From positions 2,604,501 to 2,668,500 of the forward strand of contig CP066886.1 in NCBI GenBank assembly GCA_016745315.1: a DNA stretch of 64,000 nucleotides, read 5' to 3'. A program made the translations under genes and the position numbers. Below the pieces are notes generated by a model. That model was not told where the DNA came from. It was given only the letters and a program-made list of their open reading frames with translations, and did not search any database. This stretch comes from Arthrospira sp. PCC 9108 (GTDB taxonomy: Bacteria > Cyanobacteriota > Cyanobacteriia > Cyanobacteriales > Microcoleaceae). Numbering within the stretch: position 1 is the stretch's first letter; each line of letters begins with the position of its first letter. Positions 1 to 9,231 of the stretch are shown here, piece after piece.

Positions 1-1
1 G

Positions 2-304
2 GATCTTTTTTATGATGCTGAAATTGTAGTGGGCGCACATGGTGCGGGTTTAACCAACATCATTTACTCTGACAAAATCAACGTGATTGAGATATTTGGA
101 ACTAAATTTATATGGGCTCCTAATTTTTATTTTCTGGCTAAATCTATGAATCACAATTATTACTACTTATGTAGTGATGAAAATCTTGATTACAACGACC
201 CCAATCTTTGGCAAATAAAATTATCAACTTATCATAGATTCAAAGACAGGGATTTTATGGTGAATGTCTCCAAAGTGAAAGAGTTGTTGAGTTCAATTTT
301 ATGA
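2..304 (+). CDS. GT61-type glycosyltransferase, C-terminal fragment (truncated by window edge)
   Basis: This is the end of a longer gene that enters from the left. The frame is open from the first bases, so the GTG at position 29 is not the real start. The visible segment contains GAHGAGLTNIIY followed by NVIEIFG. This is the conserved C-terminal signature of the GT61 (DUF563) glycosyltransferase family, where the GxHGAGLTN block lies near the nucleotide-sugar site. About 100 residues are present. It is followed by further glycosyltransferase genes on the same strand, which fits a role in polysaccharide assembly. Donor and acceptor sugars cannot be read from this piece. Confidence 0.8.
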   Translation, partial: DLFYDAEIVVGAHGAGLTNIIYSDKINVIEIFGTKFIWAPNFYFLAKSMNHNYYYLCSDENLDYNDPNLWQIKLSTYHRFKDRDFMVNVSKVKELLSSIL

Positions 305-413
305 CAGGCAATGAAGCTGTGGTTATGGTTAAATATGTGATCCAGTAAAAATTGGTGTTGATACTCAACTAATTGGCTTAATTTTTGCAGATAAATTGGA
401 TGATAAGTAAGTA

Positions 414-1646
414 ATGAAACCAGTAATTCTCAGTTCAACTGATGTCGAAGGCGGTGCGGCTAGAGCCGCATATAGAGTACATAGAGGTTTGATTTCTCTG
501 GGGGTTGAATCTCGAATGTTGGTGCGGGGAAAATTTAGCGGCGATCGCACTGTTATAGCTGAAAAAAGTATGATCACTAAACTAGGTCCTGGTGCTAATA
601 GTATCCCCCTGAGACGCTACCCAAAACGCGATCGCCTGCTTTTTTCTCCTCAATGGTTTCCTGATGTCATAGCTGCTAGGGTAGCTAAAATTAACCCAGA
701 TGTGGTAAATTTACACTGGGTTTGTAATGGCTTTATCCAGATTGAAACTTTGGCTAAATTGAACAAACCTTTAGTGTGGACTCTCCAAGATATGTGGCCC
801 TTTACTGGAGGTTGTCACTACAGCGAGGGATGCGATCGCTACCAAAATGCCTGCGGTCAATGTCCCCAACTCAAAAGTGATCGCGATCGGGATTTATCCC
901 GACAGGTTTGGAAACGGAAATTTAAAGCCTGGAAAAATCTCAACTTAACTATTGTAACTCCTAGTAGTTGGATGGCGGATTGTGTGCGTTCAAGTTCCCT
1001 ATTTGGACAGCGACGAGTAGAGGTGATTCCTTTCTGTCTGGATACCCAAATTTATCGACCTATAGAAACCAAAATCGCCCGACATTTACTGAATTTACCC
1101 CAGGATAAACAACTGGTTTTATTTGGGGCGATCGCCGCCACTGCTGACACTCGAAAGGGTTTTAATTTGCTACTTCCGGCGCTGCAAAAGCTGAGTCAGT
1201 CAGGGTGGCAAAATCAGCTTGAATTAGTAGTTTTTGGATCTGCGGAACCGGAAAACCCAGTAGATTTAGGTTTTAAAGCTAATTATCTCGGCAGTTTCTC
1301 TGATGATATTGCTTTGGCTTTGGTCTATTCTGCCGCCGATGTGATGATTGTTCCATCCTTGCAAGAATCCTTTGGACAAACGGCTTCAGAAGCCTTAGCC
1401 TGTGGTACTCCGGTGGTGGCTTTTAATGCTACTGGACTCAAGGATATTGTCGATCACCAAGTTAATGGTTATCTGGTCAAACCCTATGAAATTGAGGATT
1501 TAAGCGAGGGGATTAAATGGGTATTAAATGATGGCGATCGCCTGCACAAACTCCAGGAAAACGCCAGAGAAAAAGCCGCAAGAGTCTTTCCCCTAGAAAG
1601 ACAAGCCCAGCAATATTTATCACTTTTTAATCAGATGATAACCTAA
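414..1646 (+). CDS. GT4-family glycosyltransferase (WcaC-like)
   Basis: A 410-residue soluble GT-B enzyme predicted to transfer a sugar from a nucleotide donor during exopolysaccharide assembly at the cytoplasmic face. The N-terminal domain opens with a gene-typical ILSSTDVEGGAARAAY acceptor-side segment. A four-cysteine knuckle (C134, C140, C147, C150) follows the WTLQDMWPFTGGCH motif, as in colanic-acid WcaC-type transferases. The donor-side signature ESFGQTASEALACGTPVV lies near residue 320 and carries the E-x7-E pair of retaining GT4 enzymes. Start is ATG, and length is normal for the family. It sits 109 bp after the GT61 fragment and converges on the next gene. Sugar specificity is unknown. 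Confidence 0.9.
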   Translation: MKPVILSSTDVEGGAARAAYRVHRGLISLGVESRMLVRGKFSGDRTVIAEKSMITKLGPGANSIPLRRYPKRDRLLFSPQWFPDVIAARVAKINPDVVNLHWVCNGFIQIETLAKLNKPLVWTLQDMWPFTGGCHYSEGCDRYQNACGQCPQLKSDRDRDLSRQVWKRKFKAWKNLNLTIVTPSSWMADCVRSSSLFGQRRVEVIPFCLDTQIYRPIETKIARHLLNLPQDKQLVLFGAIAATADTRKGFNLLLPALQKLSQSGWQNQLELVVFGSAEPENPVDLGFKANYLGSFSDDIALALVYSAADVMIVPSLQESFGQTASEALACGTPVVAFNATGLKDIVDHQVNGYLVKPYEIEDLSEGIKWVLNDGDRLHKLQENAREKAARVFPLERQAQQYLSLFNQMIT

Positions 1647-1677
1647 TTTAATGAGAATTTACAACTAATAATGAGGA

Positions 1678-2793
1678 TTAATTAGGAGAATCAAGTCCTA
1701 AAATTTTCAGATATTCTTGGGTTGCCATTTCCTGGCTAAACTGTCCTAGCCATGAAGTGTTTACAGCCTGGGTGTTACCTTCGAGGGTGGCTAAAATCGC
1801 CTCTGCCATGGCTGTAGGATCGCCAACGGGAACCAGGGAACCATATCGACCCTCTGCTAAAATTTCCGCTGCCCCACTTTTGCAATTAGTGGAAATTACC
1901 GGAGTCCCAACCGCCATAGCTTCAATTAAAACCGTTGGTAAACCTTCCCAGCGAGAAGACAACACAAATACTGCAGCATTTGCCATATAAGGATAGGGAT
2001 TATCAGCATATCCTAAGAGAGCAGCATCATCTCCTAAACCATGATCTTGGATGAGATTTTCGAGGCGATCGCCATCAGGTCCCCAACCTAAAATTCCCAG
2101 GCGAACTTCCCGGACTTTTCGCACTTGAGCAAAGGCTTTAATTAAGGTAGGAAAATCCTTTTGTGCTTCCAGCTTTCCAACTCCTAAAATTACCGGAGGT
2201 TCCCCCGGTTGAAACCAAGGATGATCTAAAGTTTCTCGGGCTTTTTGCAGTAATTCCGGCGTGATAACTGGGTTATAAATATATTGAATGCGATCGCTAT
2301 TTAAACCTGTACTTTTAGCTAAGTCCTCAGCCGCCCCTTTAGAAACAGCTACAATTCCATCCGCCCAGGGGTAGAAATAGCGAACAAACAACGGCAGCAA
2401 AATTTTTCTAAGTTTAGTAGTATGTTGTATTGCCTCCGAAAAAGTATTATGTTCAGACACAACCACCCGAGTGGAAACTCCCCCTAGACGTTTTGCCCAA
2501 ACCGCCATTTCATTAGCATAATGGAGGGCAGAAAGTAGCGACTTTGGTTGTGATTCCTGCAAATAATTTCTCAGCGCCCAAATAGTACCCCAAACCCCAG
2601 AAGCCCCCAAATCAATTATCCTTATTTCTGGTGGTACTTTTGCCAAGTGAGGCCCCCAGGCTTTACCTATAACTAAGTCTACTTTGAAGCCTTTTGCAAT
2701 TAAACCACGACCCAGATTTAGCATAACCCTCTCCGCACCACCTCCGCCGATATAACGAAGGAAAAGTGCCACATCGGGCTGAACTAGAGCCAT
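1678..2793 (-). CDS. GT4-family glycosyltransferase
   Basis: A 371-residue GT-B glycosyltransferase and the only minus-strand gene inside the polysaccharide block. Near the N-terminus is LRYIGGGGAERVMLNL, a loop that binds the donor phosphate in GT4 proteins. The C-terminal Rossmann domain has GVGKLEAQKDFPTLIKAF and then SSRWEGLPTVLIEAMAVGTP with the E-x7-E pair. No membrane segment is apparent. It is transcribed divergently from the methyltransferase gene to its right, with about 290 bp of AT-rich DNA between. It converges on the GT4 gene to its left with only 31 bp between the two stop codons. Substrate is not predictable from sequence alone. Confidence 0.9.
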   Translation of the reverse strand: MALVQPDVALFLRYIGGGGAERVMLNLGRGLIAKGFKVDLVIGKAWGPHLAKVPPEIRIIDLGASGVWGTIWALRNYLQESQPKSLLSALHYANEMAVWAKRLGGVSTRVVVSEHNTFSEAIQHTTKLRKILLPLFVRYFYPWADGIVAVSKGAAEDLAKSTGLNSDRIQYIYNPVITPELLQKARETLDHPWFQPGEPPVILGVGKLEAQKDFPTLIKAFAQVRKVREVRLGILGWGPDGDRLENLIQDHGLGDDAALLGYADNPYPYMANAAVFVLSSRWEGLPTVLIEAMAVGTPVISTNCKSGAAEILAEGRYGSLVPVGDPTAMAEAILATLEGNTQAVNTSWLGQFSQEMATQEYLKILGLDSPN

Positions 2794-3082
2794 AGTTAAT
2801 AATTCCCAACAATGCTTTGATTATTCTATTATAATTAATATGGATTTGATTGTTAAAGATGATTGCATCAGTTTTAATTATCTAAACTCTAATTATATAT
2901 TAACTATCAATAACTGTCCATAGCTGACTTCCCATGAAAACCGTGCCATAATCAACATAAAATTTTGTTTCTGATAACCGCGCCTACTATAATTCAGCCG
3001 AGAACTATAATTTCTCCGTTGTTTGGTTGTTTGAGTCTTAGCAATCTCCATATAAACACCTAAATTTCCGAGATTTAGTTGA
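2794..3082. promoter_or_regulatory. Divergent AT-rich intergenic region
   Basis: This 289-bp gap separates a leftward GT4 gene from a rightward methyltransferase gene, so it should hold promoters for both. It is AT-rich and contains TATAAT-like strings, for example around 2827-2834. No clear minus-35 partner, repeat or small gene was recognised. Confidence 0.35.
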
Positions 3083-4027
3083 ATGTTTATCGTATTTTAC
3101 CTAATTCGTACCACCTCAATTTACCGATTAATTATGACTAAAACTCAGAGCGAAAAAACTCAGGTTTATACTCCCAAAACTGATGCTAGAGATAGCCGCA
3201 CCTGGGAGCAAATTCAAGAACATTATCAAATTGAACAAGAACTCGCCCGCCAGTTAATGAATTCTAGCAGAGAGGAACGCATTAATGGGCATTTATACAC
3301 TGAGGTATATAATCAACTCTTCCAAAAAGTCCCGCATCATCCTCAACTTACCCGGAAATCTAGCCCCGAAATTCAAACTTGGATTGTTAACCAGCGTTTG
3401 CAATTATTAGCCCGTTTTCTTAACCCAAAAATCACCTATTTAGAAATAGGTCCTGGTGATTGTAGTTTATCCCTAGAAGTCGCTAAACGGGTAAAACGAG
3501 TTTATGCAGTTGATGTATCAACCGAAATTACTAAACTACCGAATATTCCCGATAATATGGAAATTTTTATTTCCGATGGCTGTAGTATCCCCGTACCTGA
3601 AAATACAGTTGATTTAGCCTATAGTCATCAATTAATGGAGCATTTACATCCTGATGATGCTTTAGAACAGCTTGAAAATATCTACAATACTTTAGCTGCC
3701 AATGGTAAGTATATTTGTATCACACCTAATTGGTATTCAGGCCCCCATGATGTTTCTCGCCACTTTGATCAGCAAGCTACTGGCTTTCATTTAAAAGAAT
3801 ATAAACTCAGTGAAATGTATGATATTTTTAATAAAGTAGGTTTTTCTAAGATAATTTGGGTGAAGTCTAACGGCAAAATTTACTTAGAAATTCCCATCAA
3901 TAGTATATCAATTAATGTGATTAAGTTGGTAGAATATTTATTAAACATTTTTCCTTATAAATTTAGACAAAAATTAGCCAACACTCCCCTTTTATTTAGA
4001 GGAATGACTATCATTGGATGTCGATAA
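3083..4027 (+). CDS. Class I SAM-dependent methyltransferase
   Basis: A 314-residue protein. Motif I of the Rossmann methyltransferase fold is visible at about residues 118-130 (YLEIGPGDCSLSLEVA), followed by VYAVDVS, the acidic strand that holds the ribose. LAYSHQLMEHLHPDD and a later GKYICITPN match post-motifs of the Methyltransf_11/25 type. It probably methylates a sugar or another small intermediate of the surrounding polysaccharide pathway, but that is inference from context. The first 17 residues look unlike a globular start, and an in-frame ATG at 3134 (MTKTQSEK) is an equally possible start. The gene overlaps the next by 10 bases, suggesting translational coupling. Confidence 0.85.
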   Translation: MFIVFYLIRTTSIYRLIMTKTQSEKTQVYTPKTDARDSRTWEQIQEHYQIEQELARQLMNSSREERINGHLYTEVYNQLFQKVPHHPQLTRKSSPEIQTWIVNQRLQLLARFLNPKITYLEIGPGDCSLSLEVAKRVKRVYAVDVSTEITKLPNIPDNMEIFISDGCSIPVPENTVDLAYSHQLMEHLHPDDALEQLENIYNTLAANGKYICITPNWYSGPHDVSRHFDQQATGFHLKEYKLSEMYDIFNKVGFSKIIWVKSNGKIYLEIPINSISINVIKLVEYLLNIFPYKFRQKLANTPLLFRGMTIIGCR

Positions 4028-5283
4028 ATCTAGGGGATAAAATCACCGTGAAAAATTATCCACAAAAATTGATGTTATTTGACCTTTCGATTCGCGGTCA
4101 TCATCCCACTTATATTCGCCATTTAATTGAATATTGGCAAATCCACAAAATCCCAAAAAACTTGGAGATTGTTGTATCTCCTAGATTTATAGAGGCACAT
4201 CACGATGTGGTCGAATTGAGTCAAGGTGATCATCATCAAGACATCCGTTTTGTGCCAATTACCCAAGCCGAAGAAGAACATCTTAACTCCCGAAAATCTA
4301 GGCTAAAAAGACTAAGCCGCCATTTTCAAGAGTGGGAAATTTTCTGCAAGTATGCCACCAACTTGAGACCCGATCATTGTCTGATTATGTATTTTGATAC
4401 CTGTCAAATTCCCCTAGCGTTGGGGGCAAAATCACCCTGCACATTTTCGGGGATTTATTTTCGGCCGACTTTTCACTATCACCAATTAGCTAATTACGAT
4501 CGCACTTGGAAAAATTACCTGCAACAGTTACGCGAAAAAATAGCCCTAAAACGCATTTTGGCTAATCCTCAACTGCAAACTATTTTTTGCCTTGATCCTT
4601 TCGCCGTCCCCCAACTTAATCAGTTTCCTAAGTTTCCGAGTCAACCTAAAGCTGTCTACCTTCCTGATCCGGTCAAATTGGATAATTTCAAACCCATTAT
4701 AATAGATGATTGGCGCAAGAGTCTCCAAATTGATTCTCAGCGCCGAGTATTTCTGTTATTTGGTGCTTTAACAGCACGTAAAGGCATCTATCAGCTACTT
4801 GATAGCATTGCTAGTTTACCAGCAGATTTGTGTCAGAAACTGTGTATTCTCCTGGTTGGAGAGTCTAGCATTGCTAATTCCCTAGACAGCCAAATTACCG
4901 AAATTTGTCAAACTAAGCCAATTCAAATTATTAAATATTATCAATTTGTACCCGAGTCAGAAGTTATGGCTTACTTTCAAATTTCCGATGTGGTTTTAGC
5001 ACCCTATCAGCGCCATGTGGGGATGAGTGGTATTCTCTTATTGGCGGCGGCGGCTAACAAACCTGTACTATGTTCTAATTATGGATTAATGGGAGAAATG
5101 GTGCGACGCTATCATCTGGGATTAACTGTTGATTCTAGCCAACCCCAAGAAATTGCTAAGGGATTAATTAAGTTTTTAGAAATTCCTAATCCTCTGGAAC
5201 TTTGCGATCCTATACCCATGCAAAATTGGGTTAAACAAAACTCAGCATCCGAGTTTTCCCGGATTATTTTTGAACAAGTATAG
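4018..5283 (+). CDS. Glycosyltransferase, GT4-like
   Basis: A 421-residue GT-B-type protein. The N-terminal part has LFDLSIRGHHPTYIRHLI, where a glycine/histidine-rich loop replaces the usual GGxxR segment. The C-terminal half has FLLFGALTARKGIYQLLDS and VVLAPYQRHVGMSGILLLAA, typical donor-domain elements of GT4-like enzymes. The E-x7-E motif is not clean, so assignment to GT4 proper is less firm than for its neighbours. The ATG start overlaps the stop of the methyltransferase gene, which implies one operon. It is followed 36 bp later by the GT-C membrane protein. Confidence 0.8.
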   Translation: MSINLGDKITVKNYPQKLMLFDLSIRGHHPTYIRHLIEYWQIHKIPKNLEIVVSPRFIEAHHDVVELSQGDHHQDIRFVPITQAEEEHLNSRKSRLKRLSRHFQEWEIFCKYATNLRPDHCLIMYFDTCQIPLALGAKSPCTFSGIYFRPTFHYHQLANYDRTWKNYLQQLREKIALKRILANPQLQTIFCLDPFAVPQLNQFPKFPSQPKAVYLPDPVKLDNFKPIIIDDWRKSLQIDSQRRVFLLFGALTARKGIYQLLDSIASLPADLCQKLCILLVGESSIANSLDSQITEICQTKPIQIIKYYQFVPESEVMAYFQISDVVLAPYQRHVGMSGILLLAAAANKPVLCSNYGLMGEMVRRYHLGLTVDSSQPQEIAKGLIKFLEIPNPLELCDPIPMQNWVKQNSASEFSRIIFEQV

Positions 5284-5319
5284 TTAATATTTCGCTACCT
5301 GAATGCTGAGGTTAAACAG

Positions 5320-7263
5320 ATGTCTGCCATCCTGATTTTACTTCCACTTATATTTCTGTTTCTGATATTTCGTCAAAGCGGACAAGGTTGGCGGAGTGGG
5401 ATTTTATCAACTGGACTCGCCTGGGGAACTTTAGTAGTATTAATTACCGAATTACTGAGTATGTTTGGGTGGCTCAAATTTATGCCATTATTTATGGTAT
5501 GGATTATAGTTAATATTATCTTAGGTTTGACGGTTGGTAAAATTCTGAGGACAAGTCAAATTAAGTTGGTTAATTGGCAATTTGATAATATTTCGGTGTT
5601 TCTCAAATTGGCGATCGCCAGCGTCGCAGTTATTATCCTCATAATTGGCCTAACTGCTGCGATCGCACCCCCTAATAACTGGGACTCTATGACCTATCAC
5701 ATGAGTAGAGTAGTTCACTGGATGCAAAATGGTAGCGTTAATCACTATCCCACCTCAATTACTAGACAAATATCCCTTGGTCTTTGGTCGGGTTTTGCTG
5801 TGACAAATCTGCAAATTCTTAGTGGTGGCGATCGCCTCGCTAATTTCGTTCAATGGGTTAGTATGGTAGGGAGTATTATCGGGATATCGTTAATTGCTAA
5901 ACAACTGGGTGGGGGACTGCGATCGCAGGTATTTGCCGCCGTTTTCTGTGCCACAATTCCCATGGGTATTTTACAAGCATCTAGCACTCAAACCGACTAT
6001 GTGGGTGCATTTTGGATGGTGGCTTTTGTCTATTATACACTCATTTCTATTCAAGATAAAAAAAGAGTTTCCTATCCCTTAGCTATTGGTGCAAGTTTAG
6101 GTTTAGCCGTATTAACTAAAGGAACCGCCTATTTTTATCTTTTTCCCTTCGGATTATGGTTTGGCTTAGTTAGTCTCCAGCAATGTGGCTGGAAAGTATG
6201 GCAACCCTTTATGGTTATTGGTGCGATCGCTTTAGCTATTAATTTCGGTCATTTTCAGAGAAATTATGAGGTATTTGGTTCAATTTTAGGAACCTCTGGA
6301 GACTACAAACTAGAGGTTTTCAGCATCCCGATTTTAATTTCTAACACTATCCGAAATATAGCCCTACACCTAAGCACTTCATCTCGAGATATTAATCTAC
6401 TATTAATTAATGGTATTGCCGCCGTTCACCAATTAATTGGAGTTGATATTAACGACCAAAGAACCACTTTTCCGCCCGGTCAAAATTTCGATATTCATAC
6501 CTTAATAAATCATGAAGATTTGGCAGGCAATCCTATTCATATAATATTATTTATGGGATTATCTATTTTATTTGTCATCAAATTACCTAAATTTCCTCAA
6601 CCACAGCGCTACTATTTAGCCATTTATATGCTGTCGATTATAGTGGGATTTTTATTGTTCTGTACCTTGATTGCTTGGTCTCCTTGGCGCAGTCGTCTAC
6701 ATTTACCCCTTTTCGTCCTATCCTCAGCATTTATAGGAGTAATTATGGACAAATTATTAAAGCCTAAAATTGCCAATTCAGTAGCTATAATTATGATGAT
6801 TGCTTCCTTATTGTGGTTAATTTGTAATGAATCAAGACCTCTAGTTTTTAACAGTAAGATTTGGTCAGAAAATCAGGTAAATAATCTTTGGACTCTTAGC
6901 CGTAACGACCAATATTTTATTAATATACCAAAACTGCAAGCACCCTATAGTGAATCAGTAGATTTTATCCTAACTGAAAACTGTACAGATGTCGGATTGA
7001 TTCTTGGGGGTGACACCTGGGAATATCCTTTTTGGGTACTGTTTAAGCAAAAAAGCGATCGCCCTATCACACTTAGACATATTATGATAAATAATGAATC
7101 TGCCATCAAAGCCAAAATATCCCCCCATCAGGACTTTTCTCCCTGCGCTATTATCGCCAGTGGTGTAGCAGAAATCAACAACCCTGAAATCATTATTGAC
7201 CAACAAGTTTATCAACCCCAATGGTCAAAAGAGGTGGTGACAGTTTTTATTAAACACAATTAA
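5320..7263 (+). CDS. GT-C / GT39-like membrane glycosyltransferase
   Basis: A 647-residue integral membrane protein with about ten hydrophobic helices and a hydrophilic C-terminal part. Residues 117-130 (PPNNWDSMTYHM) sit in the first large loop, where GT-C enzymes of the PMT_2/ArnT group carry their catalytic acidic residue; the Asp of WDSMTYH is the candidate. Such enzymes use polyprenyl-phosphate sugars on the outer face of the membrane. The polyprenyl-phosphate transferase and flippase-like genes directly downstream fit that chemistry. The gap to the next gene is only 11 bp. Acceptor identity is unknown. The long internal HIP1-containing sequence shows no disruption. Confidence 0.8.
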   Translation: MSAILILLPLIFLFLIFRQSGQGWRSGILSTGLAWGTLVVLITELLSMFGWLKFMPLFMVWIIVNIILGLTVGKILRTSQIKLVNWQFDNISVFLKLAIASVAVIILIIGLTAAIAPPNNWDSMTYHMSRVVHWMQNGSVNHYPTSITRQISLGLWSGFAVTNLQILSGGDRLANFVQWVSMVGSIIGISLIAKQLGGGLRSQVFAAVFCATIPMGILQASSTQTDYVGAFWMVAFVYYTLISIQDKKRVSYPLAIGASLGLAVLTKGTAYFYLFPFGLWFGLVSLQQCGWKVWQPFMVIGAIALAINFGHFQRNYEVFGSILGTSGDYKLEVFSIPILISNTIRNIALHLSTSSRDINLLLINGIAAVHQLIGVDINDQRTTFPPGQNFDIHTLINHEDLAGNPIHIILFMGLSILFVIKLPKFPQPQRYYLAIYMLSIIVGFLLFCTLIAWSPWRSRLHLPLFVLSSAFIGVIMDKLLKPKIANSVAIIMMIASLLWLICNESRPLVFNSKIWSENQVNNLWTLSRNDQYFINIPKLQAPYSESVDFILTENCTDVGLILGGDTWEYPFWVLFKQKSDRPITLRHIMINNESAIKAKISPHQDFSPCAIIASGVAEINNPEIIIDQQVYQPQWSKEVVTVFIKHN

Positions 7264-7274
7264 TCAACCAAATT

Positions 7275-8231
7275 ATGACCAAGCTAATTATTCAGATACC
7301 CTGTTTTAACGAAGCACCAACTATCGGACTTACCCTATCGGAACTTCCCCGCCAAATCCCCGGTATCGATTGTGTAGAATGGCTAATTATTAATGATGGT
7401 AGTATTGATAATACTGTAGAAGTTGCCAAAGCCTGTGGTGTTGATTATGTGGTAAATTTTGACCATAATCAAGGTTTGGCTAAAGCATTTATGGCAGGAA
7501 TTGAAGCATCATTAAAAGCCGGAGCAGATATTATTGTTAACACCGATGCTGATAACCAATACTGCGCCCAAGATATACCCAAACTCATCGAACCCATTTT
7601 ATTAGGTTATGCAGAAGTCGTCATTGGAGCCAGACCAATTCAGAATATTAAACACTTTTCTGCTGCTAAAAAGTTCCTGCAAAAACTCGGTAGTCGTGTT
7701 GTGCGAGTTGCCAGTAGCACTAAAATAGCCGATGCTCCCAGTGGTTTTAGAGCTTTCAGTCGCCAAGCAGCCATGCAGCTTAATGTTTTTAATGAATATA
7801 CTTATACCTTAGAAAGCATTATTCAAGCAGGTCAAAAAGGTATCGCTATTACATCCGTACCCATCCGTACTAATTCCTATTTACGACCTTCCCGATTAGT
7901 TAAAAGTATTCCTTCCTATATCCAGCGGTCAATTTTTACCATTTTTAGAATTTTCATGACCTATAGACCGCTGCGATTATTCACTTTTATAGGAAGTTTT
8001 CCCCTGAGTTTAGGACTGATATTATGTATCCGTTGGTTAGTGCTATTTGTGGGAGAACCTACCCGCGCTCGCGCTCCCAGTTTAATTTTAGCGGCTATCC
8101 TAATTTTAATTGGTTTTCAATTGTGGATGTTTGGTTTAATTGCTGATTTAATGGCTGTAAATCGAAAAATGCTAGAAGATATTCAACTGCGCCTGCGTAG
8201 GATGGAATATGACCATCACAAAGACAACTAA
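7275..8231 (+). CDS. GT2 polyprenyl-phosphate sugar transferase (DPM1-like) with C-terminal membrane helices
   Basis: A 318-residue protein with a GT-A catalytic domain followed by two membrane helices. QIPCFNEAPTIGLTL at the N-terminus, INDGSIDNT near residue 40 and NTDADNQY at 89-96 are the classic nucleotide and metal-binding elements of GT2 dolichol-phosphate mannose synthase-like enzymes. APSGFRAFSR follows at about residue 157. Hydrophobic segments near 235-255 and 272-295 anchor it. The likely reaction is transfer of a sugar from GDP or UDP to polyprenyl phosphate, providing donor for the GT-C enzyme encoded just upstream. This is family knowledge plus context. It is in operon with both neighbours. 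Confidence 0.9.
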   Translation: MTKLIIQIPCFNEAPTIGLTLSELPRQIPGIDCVEWLIINDGSIDNTVEVAKACGVDYVVNFDHNQGLAKAFMAGIEASLKAGADIIVNTDADNQYCAQDIPKLIEPILLGYAEVVIGARPIQNIKHFSAAKKFLQKLGSRVVRVASSTKIADAPSGFRAFSRQAAMQLNVFNEYTYTLESIIQAGQKGIAITSVPIRTNSYLRPSRLVKSIPSYIQRSIFTIFRIFMTYRPLRLFTFIGSFPLSLGLILCIRWLVLFVGEPTRARAPSLILAAILILIGFQLWMFGLIADLMAVNRKMLEDIQLRLRRMEYDHHKDN

Positions 8232-8255
8232 ATTTTAGCCCTAGGATTTGTCTCT

Positions 8256-9218
8256 ATGAAGCGATTTATTTCCATTGCCGTTAGCATTATTATCCTGTCA
8301 ATTATTTATTCTAAAATTGACCTGCAAGGATTAGCAGACATCTTTCTAAATTCCGATCGCTTTTGGATGCCTGTGAGTTTAGCCATGGTAATTCCTATTA
8401 CTTTATTTACCGCTTGGCGACTACAACAACTTATGCCCAAAAGCACCTATCTCGGATTTGCAGAAGCCAACCGCCTCATTCTCGCCGCCAGCGTCCTCAA
8501 CATGGTTTTACCGTCCAAAATGGGGGATATTGCTAAAGCCTACTTCATGCGAGAACGGGGGCATTTGAGCGGTTCCCTGTCCCTTTCCCTGGTGGTTTTT
8601 GAGAAATCCTGCGACCTACTCTCCCTGCTGCTATGGTGCGTATTTGGATTGCTTTTGTATCCCCAAAAAGACCTGCTATTCTGGACTATGACCCTTGGTG
8701 TAACTATCGGTTTATTGGTGGGATTATCAATTTTAGGCTCCCGTAAATTTGCTGATTTATTCTTCCGAATAATTCGCAAAGTTGCCCCCAATAAAATTAA
8801 AGAAAAAGTTAAAAAACTGCAAATCTCATGGGCTCAAATGCACAATTACTTCTGGAGCGACAAACGCCAACTTGTGAAAATTAGCGCGACTTCAATTTTT
8901 ATCTGGTTTCTCCATCTCTTGCAAATCTGGTTTTTTATCCTAGCTCTCAACGCCTGGGCTCCATTTATGTCCAGCCTCGCCCTTTCTCCCCTGGCAATTT
9001 TAGCGGGTTTATTACCCCTAACTTTCGCGGGAGTCGGAACTCGGGATGCAGCACTGGTTATCTTCTATGAACCTTATTTTGATGCCACTGTGGCCGCAGG
9101 TTTGGGTCTACTGTGTACAGCTCGATATTTCCTACCCGCCATCGGCGGTTTACCATTTTTAGGACAGTATTTAACAACGATTAAAACCATGAAACAATCC
9201 GATATCTCCGAATATTAA
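8256..9218 (+). CDS. Flippase-like (UPF0104 / LPG synthase TM-type) membrane protein
   Basis: A 320-residue multispanning protein with about eight hydrophobic helices. It has the family pattern of the lysylphosphatidylglycerol synthase TM region (UPF0104, AglD2/MprF-like): NRLILAASVLNMVLPSKMGD near residues 70-90, and PLTFAGVGTRDAALV near 250. In polysaccharide clusters such proteins are commonly next to a DPM1-like transferase, as here, and may move polyprenyl-linked sugars across the membrane. That role is inference. It is 24 bp downstream of the GT2 gene and 13 bp before the next GT4 gene, so it is part of the same transcript. Confidence 0.85.
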   Translation: MKRFISIAVSIIILSIIYSKIDLQGLADIFLNSDRFWMPVSLAMVIPITLFTAWRLQQLMPKSTYLGFAEANRLILAASVLNMVLPSKMGDIAKAYFMRERGHLSGSLSLSLVVFEKSCDLLSLLLWCVFGLLLYPQKDLLFWTMTLGVTIGLLVGLSILGSRKFADLFFRIIRKVAPNKIKEKVKKLQISWAQMHNYFWSDKRQLVKISATSIFIWFLHLLQIWFFILALNAWAPFMSSLALSPLAILAGLLPLTFAGVGTRDAALVIFYEPYFDATVAAGLGLLCTARYFLPAIGGLPFLGQYLTTIKTMKQSDISEY

Positions 9219-9231
9219 TTAGGTAATTATC

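Noticed and set aside
4056..4064. Another TTATCCACA (DnaA box) match
   Set aside because: It is a single copy inside a glycosyltransferase gene. One or a few chance matches are expected over 64 kb.
5894..6082. Small plus-strand frame inside the GT-C gene
   Set aside because: It overlaps the larger, well-supported reading frame and has no recognisable domain.
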